Notes: generated by a model not told the origin, from the letters alone. A stretch of DNA of 64,000 nucleotides from Antitrichia curtipendula (GCA_951230915.1 OX579633.1:8530145-8594144), one strand, 5' to 3'; positions 1 through 13,355 are shown, counted from the stretch's first letter. Program-made: numbers and translations.

Positions 1-2072
1 CACTAGAGCAGTGATGTCTTGCTGAATCCCCTGCCAACCTTCAGTTCTATCCAAAGCTATGGCAAAAGGTTGTCCTCTAGGTCCAATAATGCCTTTCCAT
101 CCATGTAAACCTGAGTGTATGACTTTGCAGCACATTCCCGACCATCCCTGGACTCCACTGCTGAAAGCAGAATTGACCAGCACGTTTCCCCTGACGTCTA
201 CCTCTTTGAGTTCTTTCATAGAGCACTCCTGCAAGGTCATAATCCCTGTGAGCCGACCATAAGTGTTTGGAGCAATATTAAGTGTCAAGATTGGAGATTA
301 TACTGTTTATTCTAATTAGTGTATGATACACTGTTTTGAAGATATAATTCTCATTTGAACACCATGTATTGGTGTACCTCTAAATTAATAAGATTGGAGC
401 ACCATTTCGTAAAAGTTCATTTATTGTGTTGCTTGCTTGTTGATCGACTAACTATTCACTTAAAGCTTCTCTTTCCTCTCTTACAATAGTTGGTGGTGGT
501 CCCAAAGTTAAGCCATGTGCAATATTCAACTATGAAGTTTCATTAAAGTTTAGCATGCTAAATCATAGACGACACTAAAGAGAATGAATGTGCAGCTTGG
601 TGAGTAGAACATGGACTAAAATGATGGAAAAAGTGGCTGAAAGATAAAGAAAGAGTCACGTAATTTCACTGTTCAACCAATTTTTTGCCTCATGAAGTGG
701 ATACTGTCTTTCACCAACTATCGGAGGGGTAACAGCTTCTCTAGGTTCAAAGACGAAACTTTCGTCTGAAAAAACAATGATCTAATAACCAATTCTGACA
801 CCCAAGATTGATAAATTTGCCATGGAACGATGAATCGATGATGAAAAGGTGTCTTACAGGTTCAGGCTTTGATGGTGCAATAGAGCAGTAACTAGCAAAT
901 ATATCCACCCCCGTTGGAGGTCCTTCCATATAAACCAAAGCTTTGACAGGAGCCGTGCTCACTTCCATCTTACCCTTTAGCAATATCCACTTTCGTTTTG
1001 AGGCTGACCCACTGCACTCAAAGGAAAAAAAATCCTCATGACAGATGATAAAGCATCAAATTATGAGTATCTTATAAATAGGTACCAGCAAGTGATTGGA
1101 GGCGTCATGGACTGCATCATGCTAATTTAACTACTTCATAATTAACTTTCAATGACGTTGTCTACATTTATAGAACATTCAAATTTTAGTGAAAATCGTG
1201 TTTCAACATTCAAATAACAAGGTCTGAAATTCTAGCAAGTAGACTACTTCAAGCTCCGAACATCTCAAAAGACCCCATTAGATTCACGGGATTATTAATG
1301 ATAAGTTAATGTCAATCTGCCGGTAATAGCCATAGCTTAATGTCAAATATTTGCCAATGTACTATCAAGTTAATGCCAATGACACTTATATCTCACTAAA
1401 ATTAGGTTCATGCCATTTTCGTTATACAGTACCAACATTAACTCCACATAAGAACTATATGATGTCTACTAACATAAACTTTGTCAATCTAATTGGAGGG
1501 GTTTGCTGTAATGAACAAATCTCAAAGCGTATGTTCCAAAAGTCTACGCGCACCTGGCCAGAGTGGTGTATGTAGCCTCCCCCGCAGCATTTTCTAGCTT
1601 AAGTGTAACCCGCACATCAGCTACCTCAACAGGGCCAGAAATGGAAACGCAAGCTTCCACTTTGTACTCCACACCTGCCTAGAAAAGGAGTAAGGAGAGT
1701 GATAAGTAACAAAAAAAATCGCAGTAAATTCTACTTCACAACAGAGTTATCCATTAATTATTTCAAAAAGGGTAATAAAAACAAAAAACGATACTATGTG
1801 CCTAAAACAATTCACGGGTAAGCAAACAAGAAAAAACCCAATCCGATGAAATTTAAATGTCTGACCTTCAATCGGTTGGTGATATCCTGAGCAATGCCCT
1901 GCCAAGCTTGTGTCCGATTGTGGGCCCTGCAATAAAACGGGTATCCACTTGGTGGTGGTCCGCACTGAAGGGGTGCGTCGCTAATGGACAGGGAGCAGCA
2001 AAGAGGCTGCCAGCCATGGTCAGAGCCCCAATTGAATGTAGGATTTACAATCAAGTCGTTCGACCCAGCCAT
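1..2072 (-). CDS. Endo-1,4-beta-xylanase (GH10 family) N-terminal part with CBM22 modules, partial at left edge
   Basis: I model four exons on the minus strand: 2072-1866, 1678-1554, 1011-858 and 228-1. All have GT/AG borders and matching phases (0, 2, 0). The first three exons encode one complete carbohydrate-binding module of family 22: an NPTFNWG start, the RTQAWQGIAQDIT motif near residue 60, a beta-rich middle (VRVTLKLE), and the closing motif LVYMEGPPTGVDI. Exon 4 begins a second module (NSAFSSGVQGW, then GWQGIQQDIT). The GH10 catalytic domain is expected to the left, outside the window. Plant proteins of this design are cell-wall xylanases. I chose the ATG at 2072-2070 because the module begins four residues later and its context (GTAGCCATGG) is good; no signal peptide is visible. 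A further 5' exon cannot be excluded. The assignment rests on CBM22 motifs only, because no catalytic residues are in view. Confidence 0.8.
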
Positions 2073-3821
2073 GGCTACCAGAGTAAGTTGCAGTCTTTCC
2101 AAGCTTTCTTCTTAAGAAAATGGATGCAGAGATTCAAGCAGCCGGAATGATGAATCCTTGCCGAGAAGATTCACGACGCACGGTTTTGCATGATGGGATG
2201 TTAAGAAGACTTACTTCGTAGCTCAAGCACCAAGCATCAAAGAAGATGAGTAGCCAGAAGAGTAAATCTGCGAATTCCAAGGGACCATAGGTTAGAGCAT
2301 TCTCCATCAAACACTACTTGATGCATCCGGTCAGTATGTACTATAGTGGATCTGGAAGAGGAAACCTAGCATACTGTACGAGCAGCATCCCCTTTAAGGT
2401 TCAATGATGGCTGCATGACTAGTCAACTTAGCATTCTGGACTAGAGTATTATTGAGCATAATGCCAAGTCATTCCGTGCAATCAAGAACGTCTGGATCTG
2501 CCTTTTTTGTTAATCTAAGGACTTGAACCGTAACACCAGACATGGCATTATGAGAACTAGAAACATCTCCAGCACGCATCATGGGGATTGCCTCCAGTGC
2601 GCAATTAAACACGGTGATAATGCCCAGAGCAAAAGTAACAAAGGAAATCCAGACGTGCAAGCATCATCTCTTCACTATGTCATTGTCAAAAGAATCATTC
2701 CTAACTAAAAAAATTCAATTTCGCAAATGAACATCCAATTTAGGAGTGTCAAACTAGCGATTCTTACTTAGCAGTTTGTAGGTTAATTACCAAACATAAC
2801 TCTTCTTTCCTCAACGTATTAAGGTATATTCGCACTTGGTGTTAGAGGTGTTGTTAGGAATGTAAAACCAGTCCAAAAGTAGATCTAAATTCATTTCTAA
2901 GACCCTCAGTAACAACACTTTTAACACCAAGTGCGAACAAACCTTGAGCCCATTATAAATTACTACCCCTAGCCTGGCAGAGTTTTAATGCTCATCCTCA
3001 TTTAAATGGCATGTTCCAAAGCGCCTAATTTGTGACATTCAAGCTCAAAATTGGGCACAGAGCTCCAAAAAACAGGACTAGTATAGCATATACCAGAAAA
3101 ATGCAGAGGACCAGATCTAACACCTCCTACTAAACAAACATCTTCCAATATAAAAGAAAGACTCTGAAATTGAAGCATCCTCAGAATCGTGACTTCGCCT
3201 CTCCAATTGAAATCAACGTAGGTTTCAGAGTAAATAGTTTTTCAAATAGTCGATCCAACACGAACCCGCGCATAACCTCTTCAACCACGATTTCAAGAGA
3301 ATTAAGAACGGAGTATTGAGTACAGAGTAAGCACAACAATGAAGCAGCACAATCGCACATAAAAAGTTGAGAGAATGCACTGACCTAATAATCAGACGTT
3401 GGTCAGTGTGATCGCAAGAGCACTAAGAATTGAGCTCCGTGATTTCAACAACCGGAAGCTTTTATGACCAAGCAAGAAGACGAGAAGAGCTTTCCCGGCG
3501 CTGTAAAGTGACGGACTACAGTACTGTACTTCTTGCAAATGAATTTCCATGCACCGACCTCGCTGAGTGACGGAGAGCAACTGATGAGCAAGATTTGTGA
3601 AAAAAGAATTGCAACTTCGAAATGAAAGACTACTGACACGTTGGGGGGGATGGTGGTGCGACGAAACTCTGAAGGAAGGAGGGGAACGGCGCATTCAAAT
3701 CTGGATTGAGGATGTAAACGAATGGATGAATGTAGATCAAGAAGAAACTAAGGAATACTGTAGAGCTTTCCAAATCTTTTTTTTTTTTTTTTTAAGGGGA
3801 AAACCAAACCAGTGGACCACT
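2073..3821. other. Upstream region of the xylanase gene
   Basis: This stretch holds the presumed promoter and 5' leader of the minus-strand xylanase gene. GC content is mixed and slightly higher at 3380-3720, where transcription may begin. It contains one hairpin element (2821-2944) and a long T run near 3778-3793. Short open frames here are not recognisable as proteins. Confidence 0.4.
2821..2944. repeat. Small foldback (hairpin) element
   Basis: The arms at 2821-2856 and 2909-2944 are inverted copies matching at 32 of 36 positions (left arm begins AAGGTATATTCGCACTTGG), around a 52-bp loop. The form is that of a short MITE. No target-site duplication is obvious. It lies about 750 bp upstream of the xylanase start codon and would form a strong hairpin if transcribed. 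Confidence 0.6.
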
Positions 3822-4050
3822 CTAACCCTTAAACACCGACGAGGACATTTTTTTTCCCGATGGATGGATGATAGAGTAGGACAAAAGTGCAACTATTCAT
3901 CCTTGAAATTTTGTTGTAAAAAAAAGTGAGGTCTTCTATAATATAGTAGTTTGACTTTGAATGAGTACTTTTGCAAATTTTTAAGTGAATGATTTACACA
4001 GTAACTAAAGTAATGATTTCCACAGTCACCAATCCTCTTTTGAGGGTTAT
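3822..4050. mobile_element. MITE family B, copy 1 (piggyBac-like TTAA ends, degraded)
   Basis: The left end is CTAA followed by CCCTTAAACACCG; the right end is TTTTGAGGG followed by TTAT. The interior shares the segments GGACAAAAGTGCAACTATTC and AATGATTTCCAC with copies at 29850 and 30690. Each terminal TTAA has one change, so this is an old copy. It is non-coding. It directly abuts a family C copy on its right. Confidence 0.6.
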
Positions 4051-4190
4051 AGGTCAAGGTTCCTATGACCAAGGTACTTACCAAAATTATGTTTTGATTA
4101 TTGAACCAATAGGTGCATTCTTTGTTTTTACAATTATCAATGAAGTCATCCATCAAATACTTTTCGGCCTCAATGTCCTTCAAGGGTTAA
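4047..4190. mobile_element. MITE family C, copy 1 (piggyBac-like TTAA ends)
   Basis: This matches the element at 58832-58979 through CCTATGACCAAGG, TAGGTGCATTCTTT and GAAGTCATCCATNNA. The right end is CTTCAAGGG followed by TTAA; the left end is degraded (TTAT) and shared with the right boundary of the neighbouring family B copy. Length is about 144 bp and there is no coding capacity. Confidence 0.6.
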
Positions 4191-4285
4191 TTCTAAATCA
4201 CACCCTATGTTGTGTGAGAAAAACGTAACTCAAATGAGAAGTGTCTGTACTTGAAACATTCTGAAGGCCCATAGAAGTCATTACA

Positions 4286-4775
4286 TAAACCCCTAAAGAA
4301 TCAAACAATAACAATTTTTGTCAACATAGCAATTTTGGGCAGTTCACTACTAACAATTTTCTCAACAATTTTCATAACTTTTGATAACATAGTTTTAAGA
4401 TTATTATATAAGATGGAATTTTCATTGTTTGGCGAGCAACCTGGGTAACTCAAAAAATTCCTTAAAAATCACTTTTTTTTAAAATAAAATTTTGAAATTG
4501 GTAGAATCATTCCATTATGATCAATTGAGAAGAAAATTATGAGGAGTTTTAGTTTGCGGGTAGTTATATAATCTTTATTCTACAATAAACTTTGAAGTCT
4601 TTTATTTAATTCAATTTTCAATATTTTTGAAAAAAAATAAAGCCATTGGGTGTAGATCATCTATGAAAACATTACAAACATTGGAATTGGCATTTTAAGT
4701 TCTATAATTAAATTCTTAACAATTTAGTATTTTAAATCAAACTCTAATTCTTTCTACTTACTATTTTTTGGAAGC
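4286..4775 (+). mobile_element. MITE family A, truncated copy
   Basis: It begins TAAA then CCCCTAAAG and follows the 0.93-kb elements at 57083 and 59351 through several blocks: the start (CAACATAGCAATTTTGGGCA), the middle (TTATGAGGAGTTTTAGTTTG) and TTTCTACTTACTATTTTTT. Similarity stops near 4775, so roughly the right half and the right terminus are missing. No coding sequence. Confidence 0.6.
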
Positions 4776-7027
4776 ATGTTTATGAAAGATTTTTTGTTTG
4801 AAATTTTTTAGGATACTCCCAACTTATTTCTTCAGTATTTTATGGTGGATAACAAGTGGTAGGATCTACACATTTTTGAATAAAAAATTTGAAAGATGAA
4901 ATCTAGCCATTTGGGAAGAATTGAAAATGTTTCTTTTTCAAATTCAAGTGATTTGATTTTGCAATTGGTAAGGTTTCTTATTTTGAAATTTTAGAAGGGT
5001 GTATACTAACAAGTTAATTAAAAAAAAGCCTACGTTTGGATTTGTTGATGAATAAATCTAGATGAAGATTTTAGCCTTGCTTACTATTTGAGTACTTTGA
5101 AGTAGTTTTGGGCCTAAAAACATTAAAAACCTTTAGATGTTAATCAAAAGTGGTCAGTGGATGATTTTCTAGATTACTATAGAAATGATGAATGCAACTA
5201 TTGGTTCATAAATTAGATCATTTTATACCCAAGTACCTTGGTGATACATCTCATTGATGTAGAAATGAAGAATGCAACTATTGATTCATAAATTAGATCA
5301 TTTTAGACAAAGTACCTTGGTAATAGGTTGCATTGATTTGGGATTCAAGTTGAAAGGATGGCCCTATGACCATCATAGATTCTAGCTTCAAAGTCCTTCA
5401 ATTTTTTTGTTGTCATTTTGTAGCTGTATAGGAATGAATTTTTTACATTCGTCTTTCAAAGATGAAATTACATGTTTCTATTACTCACAAAATTTTCAGA
5501 TTTTTTTGTAAGAATTTGAAATTACTATAAACTATTTAACCAAAAAGTGAAAATTTATATCAAATGCAAAATATGTTCAAAGAATCTAAAATTTTCTCTA
5601 TAGATAAATATTCTAGTGTAGAACATATGGTACAACCAAACTTTTTGTATCCTTATAAAAGAATAAAATGAACAAACCATGGTTATAGGTCCAAAGTTCA
5701 TGTTGCAATACAATATTGAATTTTAAGAGTTTTCAATTTTTCTCAATTTGAACAAAAACTAAACTTGATCAAATTTATTTCATTAGTTGGAAGAAAATGA
5801 AAAAAATATCATTTTTTGGGTTCAAATTCACATTAAGAATAAATAGCAAGAAGTGGACAAAACACACTATAAAGGTGATATGTAGATTAAACATCTTCTT
5901 TAGAAAAGTCAATAGTACCAATAATGAGGGAATATGCAATACTACTCACTAAAAATGCATTCAAACAACTTCTAAAAAAGTATGGGATAATTTATTTTCT
6001 TTTAATACTACACCCCCACCCCCACCCCTCAAAATCATCTAAAATACAAAAAATGTCATCAACAATGTTTCAAGGTTAACCTTAAAGCATACAAAGAACC
6101 TAAAGTCGCTAATGATTGGTCAAACAACTTTAATTTAGAAGGATGAATGCGTGATTATCATCCATTTTGGTATGTGTAACTTTGTTGATGGAATATTTGT
6201 GGTACATACTTGAATTAAATTCAAGCCATGTTGATTATTTTTCAATTATAAAAATGATAATGTCTTAAAAAAAAAATAGATCTCTTGTATAGTATATTTT
6301 GTTTTGTTTTTTTGTTCAAGAACCTAGATTTTGACATTCACAATGATATAAGATATTTTTTTATGCTTTTGAACATAATGAAGCTTTTTATGTCTTATTT
6401 CTACTAGCTACTCTTCAAACCTTTAGAAGTTATCTAAAAATGAATATTTTATAGAGATTTTACATAACCAAACTTCTAGATATAAGGGTATGCAAAGTTT
6501 GTTTGGTTTATATTGATCATATTGGTACACTATATTATATGCCTATGGTGATATTTCAAGAAAAATAATCTTTTGGAATGTTTAATATGGATTTCTTTAC
6601 TTTTTCTTCAAACATTCATGATGATTTCAATTTCTACAAAAAGAAATTAATTTTTTATGATTTATAGAAATTAGACATATGAGTTCACCTTTAAAAAGAA
6701 AAGAAAACATCCCATTCATTTTCAATGTTAAAATAAAGCATAAAATGTCATTTTCAATGTTGAAGCTGTAGTGTTTTAGAATTAATCTCTAAGAGAGCTA
6801 TATGGAGGAATTATCCAATTAGTGGATGATGAATGTTTTTAAAAGCTTAATGTGGGAGCTGAATGGAAATTGAGCTAAAAACATGCACTTGTGCATTTTA
6901 GAACTTTCTTGCTCCAAGTGAAATAATAAATAAACCTCATCATATTTGTACATGATCTTTGACCATTTCTGAATGCAACAAAACCCGATATCCAAGAAAA
7001 TCAAGAAGTGTTTTTTGCAATCACCCA
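4776..7027. other. AT-rich intergenic DNA
   Basis: No gene is recognised. Apart from an 80-bp tandem duplication (5179-5338) and a short C-rich tract near 6007-6028, I see only A/T-rich sequence and short shadow frames. Confidence 0.5.
5179..5338. repeat. 80-bp tandem duplication
   Basis: Two imperfect units in direct tandem, beginning at 5179 and 5259 (TAGAAATGATGAATGCAACT and TAGAAATGAAGAATGCAACT). Both continue into an ATAAATTAGATCATTTTA block. Confidence 0.65.
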
Positions 7028-10000
7028 AGTTGCCAATGTACAACTCATGAAGTATTGTTGGGTTGCGAAGACTTCAAATGGTTGCCATAGCTGAAAAAAT
7101 AAATCGTGCCTTAAAAACTAAGTTGGATTGATGTAGCATTGAATTCAAGCTAGTATATACTCGGGTATAATTTTCATATGCAAATGAATTGAAACCCTAT
7201 TCGCACGGAAACACCTTAGAGCTGATGTTGCATACCAATATATACCATTTTTCATCAACTGTATTCTTTCCTCCCCAAAGCAAGTAATATCCACTTGCTA
7301 GAGCGCAGAAATGATTCACTCGGTAATTCAACTGGTAAATCGAGATACTTATGACAGTAATGACCATGGTCATGAATGGCTGCTGTCCCAGAGTTCAAGA
7401 ACAATAATTACAACATGGCAATTGAAGTTGGTAATACAATGTCAAGACGTTAGAGAAACAGGTGATTCGTTATCAAGGGAATACTCAAGACTAACACTCT
7501 ATTGCTCATTTAAAACCACCCACGTACATACTCGATCATGCTAAACATAAAAGAAGGCAGAATTTCAACACCACGTAGTAGCTATTTCAGCACAATTAAT
7601 ACGGGCAAATCCATAAGCATGGCTACTTTTCGCACATAAAACTAAACACTTGCCACGACATCCCCAGTTAGAGATTCCAAACACCCAAAATGGAAACTCT
7701 TTGACGTATCATCGTATGATTCCGAGAATGATAAACAAGCAGAAATCAAAAACAGGATCCGTTTTGTTGAATGAGCAGTAAGAATTTATGATGGGAGTAT
7801 TAACATTTGAGACTAACATTCACTGTTCGCATGTGTGAAAAACACACATACATAAACTAAAATCTAAAATCGACTGCTGCTCTCAAGGGACGTACTCAAA
7901 AGGCTCGGGTGGAGAAGGTTCATTGTCCTCCATCGCAGCAGTGCTGGGGTTCGCCGGCGGGGCTCCTGCAGCAGCAACTCCAGATGCGGGAGTGTCTGTT
8001 GATACCAGCTCCACTGGTTCGGAGGGGGTCATATCTCTCAACATCACAAAGCCGGAAGGAGCTCGTTTCAACTTCAGAGGTGCATATCTAGAGTCCTCCC
8101 TGAACTTGATAAATTTCTCTTGCGCAGGCACCACACGAGCAGGGTTACTAAGCACTTCGGATGAGGGCTCGGCGACCGCTGCCTTCTTCTCCACTCCACC
8201 CTCCACGTCCATGGCATTCTCATCCTTCACTGCAGAAGTGGACTCCTTGTCACCATCCGATGGCCCTTCAGCACTGCCACTCGAGACTTCAGCGATGCTG
8301 GAAGAGGCAGAAGCAACACCCTCGTGAACTGCTGTCTTACCCGCCTTAACTTCCGCTTCCTTCTTCGCACCTCTCACTTTTGCCCGATTAGAGGTCGAAA
8401 GGACAGCAGTGGGCACCTTCACAGCAGAAGTAGTGGTAGGAGGAGCGACAGACGGAGGGTATCCAAACATCGAGGGCTTGCTTTCCGACACAAAATCAAA
8501 CTTCGGCATACGGAGTTCTTCATTCAGACCTATGAAAGCCGTAGGCGCAAAAGACAAACTGATGAAGTAAATCAGGGGGTACCAGTACCAAAACTGGCTG
8601 AACACGGCCATGCCCACGACAGCTGTCACACGGTCATGCCCGGTTCGGGATTGAAGCATGATCGCAACATTACGACCCCCTGCGTCTAAAATGCCTTGAG
8701 CAAGAATAGCTCCCATCTTACTCATGGTCTCCTCGTGTTTGTCATTAATGATTTTCTCCAGCTGTCTCCGGAAACTCGCAACACGAGGCTCGCGGGTCTC
8801 GGTGGTTTGTAAAAGAACCATTGCCATAGCTATAAGTGCTCCCTGACGAACAAAATCAACTGCATCCGCTGTAAGAGGCTCCAGTAACGAGATGGCTTCA
8901 CTAGACCCGGAACCTGCGCAGGAGATACCGACAGCCATTGCTGACCCATACCTCACATGCGCGTTGTAAGACTCCGAGAGCAAGGACACGATTCGGGGAG
9001 TCTGCTCTGGCTCGGAGCACAGAACGAAACCTAAGGCCAAGACCGCGGTCCTCCTCACGTCGTCACTAACATCAGACACTGCAAAATGAAGCAACCGACG
9101 GATGGCACTGTTGTTCGCAGTACCGCGATACGCCATGGCCAGAGCGTACATACCTCCATACCGCAATATAGGATCCTGATCCCTAGTCATTTGCTCAATT
9201 AAAGTGTCGGCTTCCTCCTCGCGACCATACATAACCAGGGCAATGCCGAGGGACAGACCGCGAATGATCTTCTCATGCTGCGTATCATGAGCGTACGCCA
9301 ACATATCGGCCGCCTTCTCACTGGCCGTACCAACCATCAATAAACCCATCGCTATACCGGCAGCCTCACCAGCCACGGCACTATCAGTGTACAGAACATT
9401 CTTCACGTCCTCGTAAATCTCCTCGTCGGCGGTACCCAGAGCAGCTAAGCCCAAACCTAAACAAGCCCCGTGTTGAATCACCTCGTTGCTGGTGTTTCGC
9501 AAACTCTCCAACAGAAACTGCTTGATACCCTCACCATGGTTGGCATGAATCAACCCTAAAGCATACAGGGCTCCTCCCTCCGAATAGGGACTCCCACCAC
9601 CAGTTCCGCCGTTCTGGGGCAAGTAAGGAGCCATCAAAGACCTGCCCTGTTGATGGTGACCCCGATGAATCACACCCAGGCCCGCTGTCGCACTAAATTT
9701 AGCCCAGTTCGTGGCTCTCTTCAGCCAATCCAAATTCTCACGCAAAAACGTATCCACTGTCGTACCCGCATGCATCAGAGCGTTCGAGTAAATGGTCGCA
9801 CTGTGACAAACACTGTTACGCAACTCCACGGACTGCTTGATAGTCTTCAATATCAAAAGGTCAGACCTATTGTGACTGTAAAGAAACTGCAAAGTCAAGC
9901 TAATGGGGGTCTCCCCGGACAGAATGCCCTTCAACTTCCCTAACCTCTCCACATACGGCGTCCTCTCTTCCGCAGACGCAGCTTCCTCGGCGTCATGCCT

Positions 10001-11345
10001 GGCTAACAGAGGCTCCGTCAGATCAGCGTCCATAGCCGCAGGACCACCCCCAGTCATAGCACTAATGCCATTCTCGTTCCGACTCGACCCAGACGCGACG
10101 CCCACAGCTGGCTCCGGCAAAAGATCCCTCACATTCAAAAGAAACTTCTGATACTCATTCTCAAACAAATCAAACGCAACCTGGTAAGCCAAAAGCGCAT
10201 CGTTCCGATCCCCCGTCAAAAGCTTGTCCAAAATCGCAGCCACGCCCGCAGGCTCATCCAAGAACATCAGACACTGGCAGATGCTCAAGTAGTCCGGCTG
10301 CTGGAGCGTCTGATAGCTTCGAACCAACAGACGCAAAACCTCGTGGCGAAACTCACGCCTATTCACAAAAGTCTGAGACAGGCGGAGGCAATACGAAAGC
10401 ATCGCCGGACCATTCTCGCTCCGATTGATCGCCTCCTCCAGCTTATCAAGCCGACGGCACTCCAGCGAAATCCCCACCGCCTGCTGAAACTTACCGTCCT
10501 GCATACATTTGTCCAGCATGCGCTCCACGATGGCCACCAGACGGGGATCCAACGACGCTTTCCCAGACTCTTCGGACGCCTTCACACTCAAAAGGATGTA
10601 CTCATCCACGCACTTCGCCACCAGCGTCTGCACGTACTCCGTGTCCTCGGACACATCGAACAAGGGCCCGGCGCCGAGCGCATACGTCAGGGAGTCATTC
10701 AGCTCTCCCAGATAGTAAAACACCTTCGAGGCCACCAAAGCCGCCAAGTGACGCTCGTGAAACGTCTCGTCCTCGTATAACGACTCGATCGACGAGATGT
10801 TGGTGGAAATCTCGGGCCAGAAATGCTCCACCAGCACGTTCAGATTCTTCAGCGCGTGCAATTTCAGCGTCGGGTGGTCCTCCGACAGCATGGCCAGCAG
10901 GCCGCTCGCCGTCGTCACCACCGTCATGATGCCCTCCCCCTCCAATCTCTCTACCAAAACTCTCCACCGCCGAACACCGATGCATGCACAAACCCTAAGC
11001 ACGAAAAAGAACGGCAACGGAAGGTCGGAATCGAGACTGGGGAGGAGAATATACAAGCATAGCGGGAAGAAGAAGGCTATGGAGTGTTGAAGAAGCTCGG
11101 AGGTGAGGAACCCTAACTTATTGCAGCAACGCGACCTTCCTTGAGTTGTCTTCCGCGGCCTTTCCTGTCCTGGCTTCGTCTTTGGTGGTGTAATGCTATG
11201 TAAACAATTAAGGTTATGTACTCCTTGTATTAGATATGCCAATTAAGCTTACCCTGCCCATTTCACAATTGAGACAGTTTTGTAGCTGTGAGTAGCAACG
11301 TTCAGCAATAGTTTTCTAAAATAATTATAGTGACACAAATAATTA
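7028..11345. repeat. Segmental duplication, left block (RPN2a with flanks)
   Basis: This block corresponds to 41657-49995. The outer flanks (7028-7680 and 11160-11345) align with the right block at roughly 75-85% by eye, for example TACAACTCATGAAGTATTGT against TACAACTCATGAGGTAATGT. The gene core between about 7690 and 11150 is almost identical. The right block carries an extra 4 kb (42236-46204) that is absent here. Orientation is the same in both blocks. Confidence 0.85.
7883..10927 (-). CDS. RPN2: 26S proteasome regulatory subunit RPN2 (PSMD1), copy a
   Basis: RPN2 is the largest non-ATPase scaffold subunit of the 19S base of the 26S proteasome, in nucleus and cytosol, and holds the ubiquitin receptor RPN13. 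The single uninterrupted frame gives 1,014 residues, close to the usual ~1,000 for plants. The N-terminal helical domain starts [17 protein letters not shown]. The middle (about residues 440-780) holds the proteasome/cyclosome repeats, with glycine/alanine-rich units such as [13 protein letters not shown] and [12 protein letters not shown] lysine/alanine/serine-rich linker follows. The C terminus carries PPEPFEY, matching the human RPN13-binding tail. I chose the ATG at 10927-10925 because the family starts here; the frame stays open 105 codons further upstream but that part is low-complexity. The gene has no introns. Its protein is identical, as far as I can read, to copy b. Confidence 0.95.
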   Translation of the reverse strand: MTVVTTASGLLAMLSEDHPTLKLHALKNLNVLVEHFWPEISTNISSIESLYEDETFHERHLAALVASKVFYYLGELNDSLTYALGAGPLFDVSEDTEYVQTLVAKCVDEYILLSVKASEESGKASLDPRLVAIVERMLDKCMQDGKFQQAVGISLECRRLDKLEEAINRSENGPAMLSYCLRLSQTFVNRREFRHEVLRLLVRSYQTLQQPDYLSICQCLMFLDEPAGVAAILDKLLTGDRNDALLAYQVAFDLFENEYQKFLLNVRDLLPEPAVGVASGSSRNENGISAMTGGGPAAMDADLTEPLLARHDAEEAASAEERTPYVERLGKLKGILSGETPISLTLQFLYSHNRSDLLILKTIKQSVELRNSVCHSATIYSNALMHAGTTVDTFLRENLDWLKRATNWAKFSATAGLGVIHRGHHQQGRSLMAPYLPQNGGTGGGSPYSEGGALYALGLIHANHGEGIKQFLLESLRNTSNEVIQHGACLGLGLAALGTADEEIYEDVKNVLYTDSAVAGEAAGIAMGLLMVGTASEKAADMLAYAHDTQHEKIIRGLSLGIALVMYGREEEADTLIEQMTRDQDPILRYGGMYALAMAYRGTANNSAIRRLLHFAVSDVSDDVRRTAVLALGFVLCSEPEQTPRIVSLLSESYNAHVRYGSAMAVGISCAGSGSSEAISLLEPLTADAVDFVRQGALIAMAMVLLQTTETREPRVASFRRQLEKIINDKHEETMSKMGAILAQGILDAGGRNVAIMLQSRTGHDRVTAVVGMAVFSQFWYWYPLIYFISLSFAPTAFIGLNEELRMPKFDFVSESKPSMFGYPPSVAPPTTTSAVKVPTAVLSTSNRAKVRGAKKEAEVKAGKTAVHEGVASASSSIAEVSSGSAEGPSDGDKESTSAVKDENAMDVEGGVEKKAAVAEPSSEVLSNPARVVPAQEKFIKFREDSRYAPLKLKRAPSGFVMLRDMTPSEPVELVSTDTPASGVAAAGAPPANPSTAAMEDNEPSPPEPFEYVP

Positions 11346-13355
11346 TTGCAACTTTTCAAAACATGGATTTTCATTGGTACATTTTTAATTTTTTGTAAGA
11401 TTTTCTACATGGTTTATTATATCAATTCTTTTCAAATCATAAATGGAAGTAGTAAATTTTCAACGTTTGAGCAATTAGGTGAGTGATATTGGTCTCAGTT
11501 GAATTATACTTATAATAATTTAACATTGTAGTAGGTGACCAATCATTGGACAACACCTATCATTGGACAAACCATTGGTTTTAGCAGTATTGGTCTATCT
11601 GGTGGCATTGTCTTACATATGAAAGGTTGCTAGGAATTTTAGAGTCATCTCAAACCTTTCAAACCAATGTTGCCCAAATGGAAACTAAATATTCACTTCA
11701 AAGGGCTTTCAAATTTGAACCAAACAATTGTGACCCATGAACTTCTATAACAATATTTCTATCCTTCGTAATTGTAGGATAGGATTTCTTATTTCTATTA
11801 GTACATTTTGCTATTTTCTTTGAAACTTTTAAATGATGTATTCAAATCTAATAGATATGGATGCAACAATGGTTGACAAATTGGACTAACTACATAAAAT
11901 GGGAATTTATTTCCATTGTCATTTGGTATTTGCGTGTCCTTTAATATCCAAAAAGGAAGGTGATTACATGACAAGGGATTCAACATGCCAATTATTGATA
12001 GGTTGAAGGGGTTTCATAGTTTTTATATTGAAAAGCCAATATGTTAGTCCTTAGACATTAATAGATTGAGAGCATTTCAGTAATAATGACTAAAAATATA
12101 GTTAATCCTTCAAAAAAGAAGAATTTTTGAGGTTTTTAATGGGATAGAAGGAGTATCTTTTAAGAATAATGTACCTTCACAATTTTACAAATTTGGACTC
12201 TTTCTTAAGTAATATTTTGATTTTCAAGGTTTCATCCTTAGGAGTTCACCCCCCCTTACGAATTGTAACCAAGTGTTATAACAAGGTATTTAATAGGAGG
12301 ATATTTATCTCCTTTTAATTTTTCCCCCCTATTTGTAGATAAAAACTACCAGCATATATTTTTGGCACCCCTATTTTTTGGGTATGTTTTAGAATTATAG
12401 AATGCTGAGAAGACCATGTACACACTACAAAATCAAGCATGTGTGCAACAAGCATTCCACTACATTTGAACAAGAAGTGGATGTTCTATTGAATACCATA
12501 TCCAAAACAAAACCTATAGCTACCATTGACAAGAATTCAAACTTTGCAATACAAAAGCGTTAAGTTGTGGCATAAAATCATGTTGTAAGATGAATTTCAA
12601 GGAAGAAGAGCACATTCAAGCATAAGATAGAGAAATGTAGAAAACTTGAATATATAAATTGTGTCCACAAACACAAGTATTGATTATCCTAGCCTATTGT
12701 CATGCACAAAATTTTATAGTTTAAGGTTCTCATTGTTTCAAATTATGCACTGCTTGCACCTAGCAATATGCACATCTAGAATAGTATTTCTAAAAAATTA
12801 GTGTAAGCACTAGCTATGGATGTTTAATATTAATACCCTACTAGCATAAGCTGCAATAGTGAGATAGTTTTGATTACAAACAACCACAAAATAAGAGAAG
12901 ATAAAAAAAAACTAGAAATCTGAATTCAAAGAGCACCAACACGAGTCTGAGGAGTAATCCACAAACCACGTGCTATATGGAGGCCACCATGATGCGTCTA
13001 TTGCACACAATCGTCCCCATCCTCTTCCAAAGTAGAACTTAGTCTACATAAGTCTTCAGTTGTGTGGTTGCCAAAAAGAGTAGTGCTATTAGAAGAAAAA
13101 TGTGTCCGATACAACCGACTACTATACAACTATCCTGCGATTGTAATCCTCTATTAGCACCAATTTTAATATAATTGTTTTATGTTGTTGTTTTACCACA
13201 TTGATACATTGTTTTAGTCGCAAAGTAATCAATTTATAGTTGCAAAAAACGACTAGGAAACAACTACAAAAAGATTGCATTTGTAAAATGACCATAGTTG
13301 TTTGTTACTCGCTTTCCAGTCGTATACTATTTGTTTCTTAGCCGTTTCCTATATT

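Noticed and set aside
2469..2660. Minus-strand frame with a hydrophobic, signal-peptide-like start
   Set aside because: It has no ATG start and a stop just upstream, and I found no splice arrangement joining it to the xylanase exons.
3597..3929. 110-codon plus-strand frame
   Set aside because: It lacks an ATG start, runs through a poly-T tract encoding poly-Phe, and enters a MITE.
10343..10780. A 145-codon plus-strand frame inside RPN2 (and its twin at 49004-49441)
   Set aside because: It is antisense to conserved RPN2 coding sequence; it exists twice only because the gene does.
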